A stretch of 56,513 nt of DNA, taken from Duganella sp. Root1480D1. GTDB taxonomy: Bacteria > Pseudomonadota > Gammaproteobacteria > Burkholderiales > Burkholderiaceae_D. The notes below the pieces were generated by a model. It worked only from the letters and a program-made list of their open reading frames with translations, ran no database searches and had not been told where the DNA came from. The translations under genes were made by a program, and so were the position numbers. The stretch's first letter is position 1. Each line of letters starts with the position of its first letter. Of this stretch, positions 48,508-56,060 are shown piece by piece. Where the stretch lies: positions 1 to 56,513 of the forward strand of contig NZ_LMFZ01000015.1 of NCBI RefSeq assembly GCF_001427305.1, in the 5' to 3' direction.

Positions 48508-50378
48508 GCGTGACCGGATTACTTTACGTTCCAGACCAAGTGGCAGGTGAAAGCCTGCGTGGGTATTTGCGCCGCCTTGCCATAGGTAACGGCTACCCAG
48601 GTTCACGCGAGCTAGTTCAAGCTGCAGGTTTCAAATTCACCAATGCAGCACTGGTGAACGACATTGACGCAATCTTAAATTCCTTGGGTGTCCCTGCAAG
48701 CAAAGTTCACTCCGCATCCCCAAAACAGTCGCAACAATTGGCGGAAAACTTCTACGAGCGCACGATGTATGAGCCTGTATGTGTCCAGTGCCTCCAGGAG
48801 GCAGAGCGTTTGAAGAAAGTATGGTCGCATTGCCTGGTCGTAGCGTGTCCAGAGCACCAATGCATGCTCATTGATCGCTGCCCACAGTGCCACGAAATGC
48901 TGAAGACGACTAGGGCGGGCATTGCGACCTGCGACTGCGGCTTTGATTTACGTAATGCCAGTCCAACAGAAGCTACACCGATTCAGAGCTGGTCAAGCGC
49001 CCGCATGGTTGGTGACATGCGGTCAATAAGGTTCGTAGACGAAATTGGCAATGAGGACGACTATCGCCACCTCGCTGATCTGATATTCCATATGTCGATT
49101 CGCTCTGACCCAAAAATCAAGATCAAACCTGGCTCCGCTATCCGGCCGAAGACTATCGACGATGCCGCTACGTTGATTCAGCCTATTCTCGAAATACTCG
49201 AGGACCTGCATCCTCGACTTACCACGCACATCAAGGCGCGCTTCGCCGCCGGCAATCAAGATGCGTTCAATCTGCATGGAAGGCTTGGCTCCTGGTACAG
49301 GTCACTCGAGCAAATCTGCAAGAAGTCTGGGGCTTTTCCTGTCATCTGGGAGATCTTCTCAGACGCCGTTTTTGATAATTTCGATGGTTTCATGCGCGGC
49401 CAAGCTGGCCTATCGCCTTCGCCGGAACGACGCCGGCAATATCTCGGGGTCGCTGAGGCAGCAAAGTTGATCGGCGTAAGTAAGCCTGCGCTTCAAGAAG
49501 CCATCGAGCGCAAACAAATCCACGTTCGGACGGGCTGCGAAGGCATCAACTACGCGGTGCACATGATTTCTCGCGAACAATGCGAAACAGCACGTCAGTT
49601 ACGCGCCAGTTGGATGACTCCCGCAGATGCATGCGCTTTCCTGGGCGTTCCGAAGTCGGTTCTGCGACACCTCGTCAATGCGGATATCGTCACGCCTGAC
49701 CAAGAATGGGCTCAGACCGTGTTCAAGGCCGGTCCATTCGATAAGGAGCAATTGATCGGCTTACGCGAATACTTGGGGGGCGCCATCCAGGCAAGAGCCA
49801 CGCGGCGAACGTTCCGGCTTGACCAGATCGATGCGCGTAGGACGGTCGACTTGAAAGCCTTGGTTCGCATCTATCGGGCGATTTTCTCTGGCGATCTCAA
49901 ACCGACCGGACGAAGTGAAAATGAGGGACTGGCAGGGTTCCTTTTCCCAGCTGACGAAGTGATGCAGTACCTGGGAGCAGCGGCATTGGACGAAGGCCTC
50001 ACATTAAGCCAGCTGGCGCAGGCTACTGGCTGGAAGTATCACAGCATCGCCGGCTGGACCCATCAGAACTTGCTCGAGTCAGAAACTGTCATCTTGCAGG
50101 GGCGACGTTCACGTGTCGTGACTGTGGAAGGCCTGGCGAACTTCCGTCGCAAATGGATTCCGGTCTCCGAAATTGCAGCTGCAATGGGAAGCAAGGGTTC
50201 GGCCGTGACCAGACACCTGGAAAGTAAGGGAATTGTCATCGTCGGCCAAACGCACGAAGCAGATGGTGCGGCACGCGGCGGCCTGATTCGTATTTCCGAC
50301 CTAGGGCGACTGGCTGGCCTGGTCGGTAGCATCTCGCGCAAATCCAATGAAACCTCGAGAGGCGAACATGTCGACTAA
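48504..50378 (+). CDS. tniQ: TniQ/TnsD-like target selection protein
   Basis: The 624-residue protein opens with the TniQ zinc-binding domain (SLRGYLRRLAIGNGYPG; CVQC, CPEHQ, CPQCHEML, CDCGFD). Three predicted helix-turn-helix segments follow (EAAKLIGVSKPALQEAIE; DACAFLGVPKSVLRHLV; SEIAAAMGSKGSAVTRHL), which would read the target DNA sequence. The length lies between short TniQ and TnsD, in keeping with DNA-sequence-specific target choice. AGGAGG lies just before its start. Confidence 0.85.
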   Translation: MSVTGLLYVPDQVAGESLRGYLRRLAIGNGYPGSRELVQAAGFKFTNAALVNDIDAILNSLGVPASKVHSASPKQSQQLAENFYERTMYEPVCVQCLQEAERLKKVWSHCLVVACPEHQCMLIDRCPQCHEMLKTTRAGIATCDCGFDLRNASPTEATPIQSWSSARMVGDMRSIRFVDEIGNEDDYRHLADLIFHMSIRSDPKIKIKPGSAIRPKTIDDAATLIQPILEILEDLHPRLTTHIKARFAAGNQDAFNLHGRLGSWYRSLEQICKKSGAFPVIWEIFSDAVFDNFDGFMRGQAGLSPSPERRRQYLGVAEAAKLIGVSKPALQEAIERKQIHVRTGCEGINYAVHMISREQCETARQLRASWMTPADACAFLGVPKSVLRHLVNADIVTPDQEWAQTVFKAGPFDKEQLIGLREYLGGAIQARATRRTFRLDQIDARRTVDLKALVRIYRAIFSGDLKPTGRSENEGLAGFLFPADEVMQYLGAAALDEGLTLSQLAQATGWKYHSIAGWTHQNLLESETVILQGRRSRVVTVEGLANFRRKWIPVSEIAAAMGSKGSAVTRHLESKGIVIVGQTHEADGAARGGLIRISDLGRLAGLVGSISRKSNETSRGEHVD

Positions 50379-50781
50379 AGGCCCAGAAAAGCTGCGGACA
50401 ACGCAGGATCTCATTTTTCATAGCGATGACTGGCTTACGGCCGAAGAACTTGACCGTCAGTTGCAGGACATGCGGTCTGGCCATTCTGCATATGAATTGG
50501 AACGGCAACGGCGCATCTTTAGCGTTGAGCGAGACGGCGCACATTATTTCGCACGTTACCAGTTCAATGCACATCTTGAACCATTACCTGTCGTCAGAGA
50601 GATTCTAGTGCGCCTGGTGCTGGTGGAAAGCTGGGCGATCGCAGCCTGGTTCCATTTCCCCAATGGCTGGATCCCACTTGACGATGCCGGCAAGTCTCCT
50701 GTGGCGCCGAAAGACGTATTGAATCGACGCGAAGAACTACTTCAGGCCGCCGAAAAGTACAGGAGCACCTATGTGGCCTGA
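50368..50781 (+). CDS. Possible Xre/MbcA/ParS-type small protein
   Basis: A 137-residue protein overlapping the end of tniQ, with AGAGG before ATG 50368. It reads as a modified version of the family with a SVERDGAHYFARYQF core and AAWFHFPNGWI...LNRREELLQAAEKY, resembling antitoxin-type proteins whose C-terminus binds a RES-type toxin. The resemblance is partial. No RES toxin gene is seen next to it. Confidence 0.5.
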   Translation: MSTKGPEKLRTTQDLIFHSDDWLTAEELDRQLQDMRSGHSAYELERQRRIFSVERDGAHYFARYQFNAHLEPLPVVREILVRLVLVESWAIAAWFHFPNGWIPLDDAGKSPVAPKDVLNRREELLQAAEKYRSTYVA

Positions 50782-50848
50782 GGAACTTTTGCGCACGTCC
50801 TGTGGAATGAGGGGACGGGCATGAGCACTCGACTCTTTCGGAGGCTTT

Positions 50849-51238
50849 ATGGCGATTCCGACTCATAGCGAACGACTGGATCTAGCTATTCAGTTTTCGG
50901 ACTCGGTGGAGCGTATGCGACGGTGCCTAAGTACCGCAGGCATCCAGGTCGACGATGACGAAATCGTATTGGCCTGGGCGCATTATTCCGACACCTGGTG
51001 CGCTCAATGGTTGGCATTGCCAGATGCAGATCACGAGCTCCTGGCGATCCTAAGAAAGCATTTGCCAGAACCGCGAAAAGTCTGGCAAGTGGTGATCGAG
51101 GATGCTGGCGATGGGACAGGAGATGCGATTATCGTTTTTCCAATCGACTTACTGGCTCGGATCGGATGGAACGTAGATGACGATCTTGAAATCATCACAG
51201 CCTCAGCGGGCACGATGATTTTGCGACGCAAAGAGTGA
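50849..51238 (+). CDS. Small protein with AbrB-like C-terminus
   Basis: The 129-residue protein has GGAGG before ATG 50849. Its last 45 residues (DGTGDAIIVFPIDLLARIGWNVDDDLEIITA) match the swapped-hairpin AbrB/MazE-like pattern. The first 85 residues are helical and acidic. It may be a DNA-binding antitoxin or regulator left with the transposon. A toxin partner is not obvious. Confidence 0.5.
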   Translation: MAIPTHSERLDLAIQFSDSVERMRRCLSTAGIQVDDDEIVLAWAHYSDTWCAQWLALPDADHELLAILRKHLPEPRKVWQVVIEDAGDGTGDAIIVFPIDLLARIGWNVDDDLEIITASAGTMILRRKE

Positions 51239-51358
51239 TCGGTTGAAGCACTTCATGCCATCAAAAGGCTGGGAACATCATTGAAAAGTTTAAAGAATCA
51301 ATCACACATGCCCATTTTCCATGGAACCATTTTTGACCTCTAAGCCAGCGCTTACATC

Positions 51359-51658
51359 ATGCTGAGTGACCTAACCCCTACGCAATTGGAACTGGCAAAT
51401 TACATGTCGTGTCTATCCGAGGCCGCCTATTGCGCTTCCTGGATGGACGGACTGGAATTCGCACTGTGGCGGTTGGTCCTCAATGGGCCCTTTAAGTACG
51501 GTCAGTTCCCACTCAGCTCAGAACACCGAGAAGACCTCATCGAACTAAGCAAAGCGTGCGGCGGCTGGATATATTTTCATGACCAGGCTGAGGAGACCTT
51601 TATCTCCATGGATGAATGGCTGCGACTCTTTCAGAACGAGGACCGGTCCTTGCTATGA
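51359..51658 (+). CDS. Immunity-like small protein
   Basis: The 99-residue protein (TQLELANYMSCLSEAAYCASWMDGLEFALWRLV...GGWIYFHDQAEETFISMDEWLRLF) has the look of small immunity proteins that accompany polymorphic toxins. Its stop overlaps the start of the exonuclease-like gene (ATGA). No toxin is next to it. Confidence 0.55.
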   Translation: MLSDLTPTQLELANYMSCLSEAAYCASWMDGLEFALWRLVLNGPFKYGQFPLSSEHREDLIELSKACGGWIYFHDQAEETFISMDEWLRLFQNEDRSLL

Positions 51659-52113
51659 ATATTTTCATCGACACTGAGTTCACAGATCTTCTTGAACCTA
51701 GACTAGTGAGCCTGGGCCTCGTTGCAGAAACAGGGGAAGAGTTCTATGCCGAGCTGCCGTATCACAAGAAGGACTGCAGCCAATTTGTTCAGGAGGTTGT
51801 ACTTCCATTGCTCGGTCATGACCCATATGCTCAAATGTCTGAAAGCGAGCTATTCAGGAGGTTGGATGATTGGCTGCGGCTAGTTAAACCGCGAAGCGAG
51901 GGCTTGGTAATTTGTTATGATTCGGCAATTGATTGGACTTTGTTGAACGAAGCACTTCAGGGGCAACTCCCTGCATGGTGTGAACCGCGCCTTGTCGATG
52001 ACCGTATTAGCGAACTACTCCGGTACGACTACCATAAGCAAACAGGATTGCCTGAACACCATGCACTGAACGACGCAAAAGCAAATTGCTATGCGTTTAG
52101 GGAACGTGCATAA
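51655..52113 (+). CDS. DnaQ-like 3'-5' exonuclease
   Basis: The 152-residue protein has the DEDDh exonuclease motifs: IFIDTEFTD at the start, ICYDSAIDW in the middle and HHALNDAKAN at the end. It therefore probably trims RNA or DNA 3' ends. It sits inside an array of immunity-like genes, where such nuclease-like proteins are often found. ATG 51655 overlaps the previous stop. Confidence 0.7.
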   Translation: MNIFIDTEFTDLLEPRLVSLGLVAETGEEFYAELPYHKKDCSQFVQEVVLPLLGHDPYAQMSESELFRRLDDWLRLVKPRSEGLVICYDSAIDWTLLNEALQGQLPAWCEPRLVDDRISELLRYDYHKQTGLPEHHALNDAKANCYAFRERA

Positions 52114-52156
52114 ATTTTCCGATTCGAACGGACCGCCTTACTTCATTGGATTTTGC

Positions 52157-52531
52157 ATGCCAGAGTTTTCTTGGGAACCGCTAGATTTTCTTGATGCCCT
52201 TGGGGTCATTCCCATCGAGGAGGAGGATGGAATCTCCTACAGTTATCAAGTCGATCGCAGCCCGTTGACCGTGTCACTGATGATTTGGCCGCTTGCCGGC
52301 GACGTTGAGCTTGCGGTTCGATGCGCAGGAGTGAGCACCCCCATTGTCCTTCTCAATCTTCTAAACAGCCCTGGGGCAAGGGTCGTGAGTGCTAAGGACG
52401 GAAAATTCATTGAGTTCGCAGCTGCCAATATGTTCTCCGGACGATACGACAACACCCGGCCGGCCCCTTACGGATTTCGTCTGTGGGTCGAGCCAGAGCT
52501 CCAGGTCACGACGTTCAGCTACGACGTGTAA
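52157..52531 (+). CDS. Immunity-like protein of unknown family
   Basis: About 124 residues from ATG 52157 (MPEFSWEPLDFLDALGVIPIEEEDGISYSYQV). ATG 52091 in frame would add 22 residues and overlap the exonuclease gene. Neither start has a clear ribosome binding site. The sequence is acidic and beta-rich with no motif I recognise. Confidence 0.55.
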   Translation: MPEFSWEPLDFLDALGVIPIEEEDGISYSYQVDRSPLTVSLMIWPLAGDVELAVRCAGVSTPIVLLNLLNSPGARVVSAKDGKFIEFAAANMFSGRYDNTRPAPYGFRLWVEPELQVTTFSYDV

Positions 52532-52570
52532 TTACAAGGAATTTTATTGCGCCGTATAAGCCCCCTGCGT

Positions 52571-52915
52571 ATGCCACCTATTCCACAATTTGTCGCCGAG
52601 ATCAAGTTCCATTTCGAGGAGCATGGAGAAGACCGTCGGAGAAATTTCGTATTCGACGAAACGCTGCACCGACGCGTCCCAATGCGGATGGACGGAGTAG
52701 ATGGACTCAATACTGTCGGAATGTGGGTCGATTCCGCTGCAGTGTTTGAAAAGGATGAAGTAGCGGTCGTACGATGCGTCGTAATCGCTCCGGAGCTCTT
52801 CGTCGATGTGGTGATACCTGGCGTGAGGTTTAAACTATGGGATGGTGGATTTTTCGCCTCGGGGAAGGTCATCGAACGTATCGACGCCGGCTGGCAGGAA
52901 GCCCAGGGCCAATGA
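52571..52915 (+). CDS. Small protein with an EF-Tu-barrel-like pattern
   Basis: The 114-residue protein (PQFVAEIKFHFEEHGEDRRRNFVF...GVRFKLWDGGFFASGKVIE) resembles the C-terminal beta barrel of translation factor EF-Tu as found in some standalone immunity-like proteins. The stop overlaps the next start (ATGA). An in-frame TTG 52547 would add eight residues. Confidence 0.55.
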   Translation: MPPIPQFVAEIKFHFEEHGEDRRRNFVFDETLHRRVPMRMDGVDGLNTVGMWVDSAAVFEKDEVAVVRCVVIAPELFVDVVIPGVRFKLWDGGFFASGKVIERIDAGWQEAQGQ

Positions 52916-53199
52916 GCAACCAGACCCCATCATCAAGCAATCCAGAAACGACAACAACGATGCTGCACATAATTTTCACGGAGTCGAGCCTTCTTCTGTC
53001 GAAAAAGGACTACCAGGACTGGCGAGTCATACAGGAAGAATTTGAAGACTATAAGGCTTCGTTGGGGCCTTGGCCGGAGGCGGAAGTATCCGCCTACTTG
53101 GACGACGAGTATCCGAGCATCGTTCCGAATGCCCAGATACAGGTATCTAAGTTCCTGAAGTCAGACGCGCTCGAAGTTGAAGTCCAGTTTTCGAAGTAG
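52912..53199 (+). CDS. Small protein of unknown function
   Basis: A 95-residue acidic frame from ATG 52912, coupled to the previous gene by ATGA. After a Ser/Thr-rich start it reads MLHIIFTESSLLLSKKDYQDWRV and then EVSAYLDDEYPSIV. No family recognised. The next gene starts 3 bp later. Confidence 0.5.
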   Translation: MSNQTPSSSNPETTTTMLHIIFTESSLLLSKKDYQDWRVIQEEFEDYKASLGPWPEAEVSAYLDDEYPSIVPNAQIQVSKFLKSDALEVEVQFSK

Positions 53200-53202
53200 G
53201 CA

Positions 53203-53445
53203 ATGAAGACAAAGAAATTCGAACAGTATGATGTGGTCCGCGTGCTAGAAGTACGAGCGGCAATAGGTGCGCTTGATGATGCATTCAATTTGCGCGCCCC
53301 GGCCATTGGCGATGTCGCCACGATTATCGAAGTCTATACTTCGCCTCCCGGCTATGAGTTCGAATGCAGCGACGGTAACGGCATCACTCAGTGGTTAATG
53401 GCGTTTAGCCCGGAGGACGTCGATCTCGAACTGGTGAAGCAATGA
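53203..53445 (+). CDS. DUF4926 domain protein
   Basis: The 80-residue protein (YDVVRVLEV...AIGDVATIIEVYTSPPGYEFECSD...LMAFSPEDVDLELV) fits the DUF4926 pattern, a small beta-barrel found near toxin-antitoxin and immunity genes. It overlaps the next gene by ATGA and lies 3 bp after the previous one. Confidence 0.7.
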   Translation: MKTKKFEQYDVVRVLEVRAAIGALDDAFNLRAPAIGDVATIIEVYTSPPGYEFECSDGNGITQWLMAFSPEDVDLELVKQ

Positions 53446-53969
53446 AGCGCAAGCTACTGATTTTTGACCTGGACGAAACACTCATACATGCGAGGACTGA
53501 GTCGCTCCCACACCCAGCCGATTTTGTTTGGCATGGGTATCACGTCTACAAACGTCCTTTCCTGAAAGAGCTTTTGTCCCAGGTTTGCCAGGTCTACGAC
53601 ATCGCAGTATGGTCGTCGTCATCGCGTGAATACGTTGATGTCGTGGTGGAGAACGTGTTCGGCACTCAGGTCGAGGTGAAATTTGCTTGGGCCATCGACC
53701 GATGCGTCCAACGAGTTCATCCCCAGTCGAACGGCTACGTCTATATCAAAGACCTGCGAAAAGTTCAAAGCCAAGGGTACGAGGTCGAGCAGATCATTAT
53801 TGTTGACGACTCCCCTGAGAAGATTGCGCGACAGCCAAGGAATCATCTTGGAATTGCACCTTTCATGGGGAAGCAAGATGACGTAGAACTTCTGGCATTG
53901 GCCGATGATCTGCTTCGTCGCGTAGGACAAGTAGCAGTCGCTGATGATTCTGAAGATTTTGGGGAATAG
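53442..53969 (+). CDS. FCP1/NIF-like HAD phosphatase
   Basis: The 175-residue protein has the HAD catalytic motif DLDETLIHA, then VWHGYHVYKRPFLKELL and IIIVDDSPEKIARQ, the pattern of the FCP1/SCP (NLI-interacting factor-like) phosphatases that remove phosphate from Ser/Thr. The bacterial substrates are unknown. It is coupled to the DUF4926 gene. Confidence 0.8.
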   Translation: MKRKLLIFDLDETLIHARTESLPHPADFVWHGYHVYKRPFLKELLSQVCQVYDIAVWSSSSREYVDVVVENVFGTQVEVKFAWAIDRCVQRVHPQSNGYVYIKDLRKVQSQGYEVEQIIIVDDSPEKIARQPRNHLGIAPFMGKQDDVELLALADDLLRRVGQVAVADDSEDFGE

Positions 53970-53971
53970 CC

Positions 53972-54325
53972 ATGGGGCCGCATCGCGTCAACATCATCAA
54001 TTTGCTAAACCTGATTGCTTCGAAAGTCGAACAACTCGAATACATACGAATGGCCCCGGTCAATGTCGCCCATGAATTGGTGAATCAATGGTTTGACGAC
54101 TTTTACCACCCGAATGATGAGCACTTCGCTAGAGAATTTTCGATAGAGGAACTTAATTTAATGAAGCATTTCAATGACTTCTACGAGACGAAGTTGCCGC
54201 TCCTTCCCGACTCGGCAGATAAGCTAATGTCGACGCCTGCTTGGAATGAAGTTATGGCGCAAGCTGGTGAGGTACTCGACGCTTGCAGTTGGCGTGGCCT
54301 GGACGCATGCTATGAGGTTGAGTAG
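53972..54325 (+). CDS. Immunity-like protein of unknown family
   Basis: A 117-residue, mainly helical, acidic frame (NVAHELVNQWFDDFYHPNDEHFAREFSIEELNLMKHFNDFYETKLPLL), 2 bp after the phosphatase gene. The composition and setting fit a small immunity protein. I do not recognise the family. Confidence 0.55.
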   Translation: MGPHRVNIINLLNLIASKVEQLEYIRMAPVNVAHELVNQWFDDFYHPNDEHFAREFSIEELNLMKHFNDFYETKLPLLPDSADKLMSTPAWNEVMAQAGEVLDACSWRGLDACYEVE

Positions 54326-54376
54326 GGCTCAGTATAGCCACAGGCGAACCGCTCACAACATTGAGAAGAACATTCG

Positions 54377-54697
54377 ATGCATCCTGTAATGAATAACACA
54401 AAATGGGACGAACTCCGCTTGGCGATGTTTGAACTAGGTGAGAACTCACCGAAGTGGAGGACGCTCGACGCCGAGAACGGTCATCTTTCTGAATGGGATG
54501 GCGAATGGTTCCATCACTTCCACGCTGGCGGTTATAAGTTCATAAAATGGGTCGAAATCGCGATTGAAAATCCCTTGCAAGAGCAAGCCGTTCTCGCCCA
54601 ACTTGTGAAGGTTCACGTGCCGGGGACACGCGTTGAAGGCGGATTTCGGATCTATGGGTACATGGATGCTGGGGTCGAGATGCACTACCTGGGATGA
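54377..54697 (+). CDS. Immunity-like protein of unknown family
   Basis: The 106-residue protein (DELRLAMFELGENSPKWRTLDAENGHLSEWDGEWFHHFHAGGYKFIKWVEIAIE) is compact, with aromatic residues spaced as in SUKH/Imm-type folds. ATG 54389 is an alternative start. The next gene begins 3 bp later. Confidence 0.55.
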   Translation: MHPVMNNTKWDELRLAMFELGENSPKWRTLDAENGHLSEWDGEWFHHFHAGGYKFIKWVEIAIENPLQEQAVLAQLVKVHVPGTRVEGGFRIYGYMDAGVEMHYLG

Positions 54698-54700
54698 CCA

Positions 54701-55495
54701 ATGCGAATTAATTTCCAATTGACTCCGCTCAAGGACGTGATTCCTTGGGGAGAACCGCACAATCTTAGCCTATCGTGGTTTGGTCTAACCGATGGTCAAT
54801 ATTGGATCGACCTCGGCAAGACATCGCTGTTTGAATATAGTGAACATGCCCGCACGGTAGGTGCAGGCCAATATTGCGATTACCAGATCGTTCGCCTTCA
54901 TGAGGACATCCTCGACATGCTCCCATCAATCATGGAGCCAGTTCCGCCCGCATTGGTCCAGTACCTTTCAGGGGATTCTGGACATGCATGGGAAGCTAAG
55001 CGTTCTCGCTGGGCGAACGACCAGGCCAGTTGGCTTGATGAGGATGAATACTGGCGACTAACTGATCTTGCTGGCTCACTGTCGCATAACCGATTTCTCG
55101 ACTCTGCATACTTGTCGCCATCAGCCAATATCTTGATGTGGTCTGACGAGAAAAACGTGCGCATTGAGTGGGATAACAGCCAAAAAGTCATTGATGGCAA
55201 GCTCGCTTGGACAGCAGTTCAGGGCCATCTCCAGATTCCACGCGATGAATTCATCAAGGAGATTGAGTCTTTCCATTTCAGGCTCATCGAACAGATGGCA
55301 GTTCGCATTAGCCAGGTGGTCTCAGGAGCACTTCCTCCAGAAATACGCATCGATCTTCAGCAACTGCAGGCTGAACATGAGGAACGTCAGAACGCATTTA
55401 AACTTGCCCTTAGCAATATCGTCAGCACACCGTGGGATGAAGTTGAGCGAGCAATTCTGGCAATTTCCGCTGCCAGGAACATCGAAACTGAATAG
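54701..55495 (+). CDS. DUF5984 family protein
   Basis: The 264-residue protein begins INFQLTPLKDVIPWGEPHNLSLSWFGLTDGQYWIDLGKTSLFEYS, the recognisable start of DUF5984 proteins, which occur in immunity arrays. The C-terminal third is helical (LPPEIRIDLQQLQAEHEERQNAF). The biochemical role is unknown. Confidence 0.7.
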   Translation: MRINFQLTPLKDVIPWGEPHNLSLSWFGLTDGQYWIDLGKTSLFEYSEHARTVGAGQYCDYQIVRLHEDILDMLPSIMEPVPPALVQYLSGDSGHAWEAKRSRWANDQASWLDEDEYWRLTDLAGSLSHNRFLDSAYLSPSANILMWSDEKNVRIEWDNSQKVIDGKLAWTAVQGHLQIPRDEFIKEIESFHFRLIEQMAVRISQVVSGALPPEIRIDLQQLQAEHEERQNAFKLALSNIVSTPWDEVERAILAISAARNIETE

Positions 55496-55503
55496 GAGTA
55501 TCA

Positions 55504-56022
55504 ATGTCGTTGAATGAAAATGATGTCTTGCCAGAGTTGGTGAGTCTGGCTAATCAACTGCCATTCGAATATGCGGACGGCGACGGCATCGATTTTGAGC
55601 CCCATGATACGTTCATGTCGATCGAAGATACGGCTCACTGGTTCCAGGCTTGGACCGGCAATCCAAATGCGGATGCTTCGAAGTTCCGTGTGTTTGGTCA
55701 AGATGGCACAGGTGGGTATGTCGCCTTCTGGACAGTGCGCCCCGGCTCTGACTTGTTAGCGCAGCCGGTTGTATTCTTGGGTTCTGAAGGTGAAACCGCA
55801 GTTGTGGCTCGCAATTTCTACGACTATCTTTGGCTTCTGGCAGCGGGGATAGGTCCCTACGAAGCTGCATCATATTCAGATGCGCCTCGCGTTTCGCAGC
55901 CCGAGTTGGAATCGTTCGCTCTTAGGAACGCACCTCCTGCCCGCACTGCTACGCAGGTGCTGCAAGACGCGCAAGCAGAGTTTCCGCTGTTTGTTCAGGG
56001 CATCGAAGCTCAATGCCGATAG
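55504..56022 (+). CDS. SMI1/KNR4 (SUKH)-like protein
   Basis: The 172-residue protein (FRVFGQDGTGGYVAFWTVRPGSDLLAQPVVFLGSEGETAVVARNFYDYLWLLAAGIGP) has the SUKH pattern, a large superfamily of immunity proteins against polymorphic toxins. AGGAG lies before ATG 55504. Confidence 0.7.
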   Translation: MSLNENDVLPELVSLANQLPFEYADGDGIDFEPHDTFMSIEDTAHWFQAWTGNPNADASKFRVFGQDGTGGYVAFWTVRPGSDLLAQPVVFLGSEGETAVVARNFYDYLWLLAAGIGPYEAASYSDAPRVSQPELESFALRNAPPARTATQVLQDAQAEFPLFVQGIEAQCR

Positions 56023-56060
56023 CGGCACAAGCTGACCTCCACGTTGACAAGAAGTCTCCA

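Larger units (their letters stand above)
44170..50781 (+). mobile_element. Tn7-like transposition module
   Basis: The genes tnsA, a small gene, tnsB, tnsC and tniQ lie in the order and orientation of Tn7-like elements, with ATGA overlaps between neighbours. The heteromeric TnsA-TnsB pair points to cut-and-paste transposition, TnsC to target regulation and TniQ to target choice. The left bound is a guess in the AT-rich region. I could not find a matching inverted end on the right, so cargo may extend beyond the window or the element may be defective. Confidence 0.6.

Noticed and set aside
44170..50781. CRISPR-associated Tn7-like transposon
   Set aside because: No cas gene and no repeat-spacer array seen in the window. 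TniQ has its own helix-turn-helix segments.
50771..50824. 17-codon frame between the two genes behind tniQ
   Set aside because: Too short and without any supporting feature; it overlaps the preceding gene.
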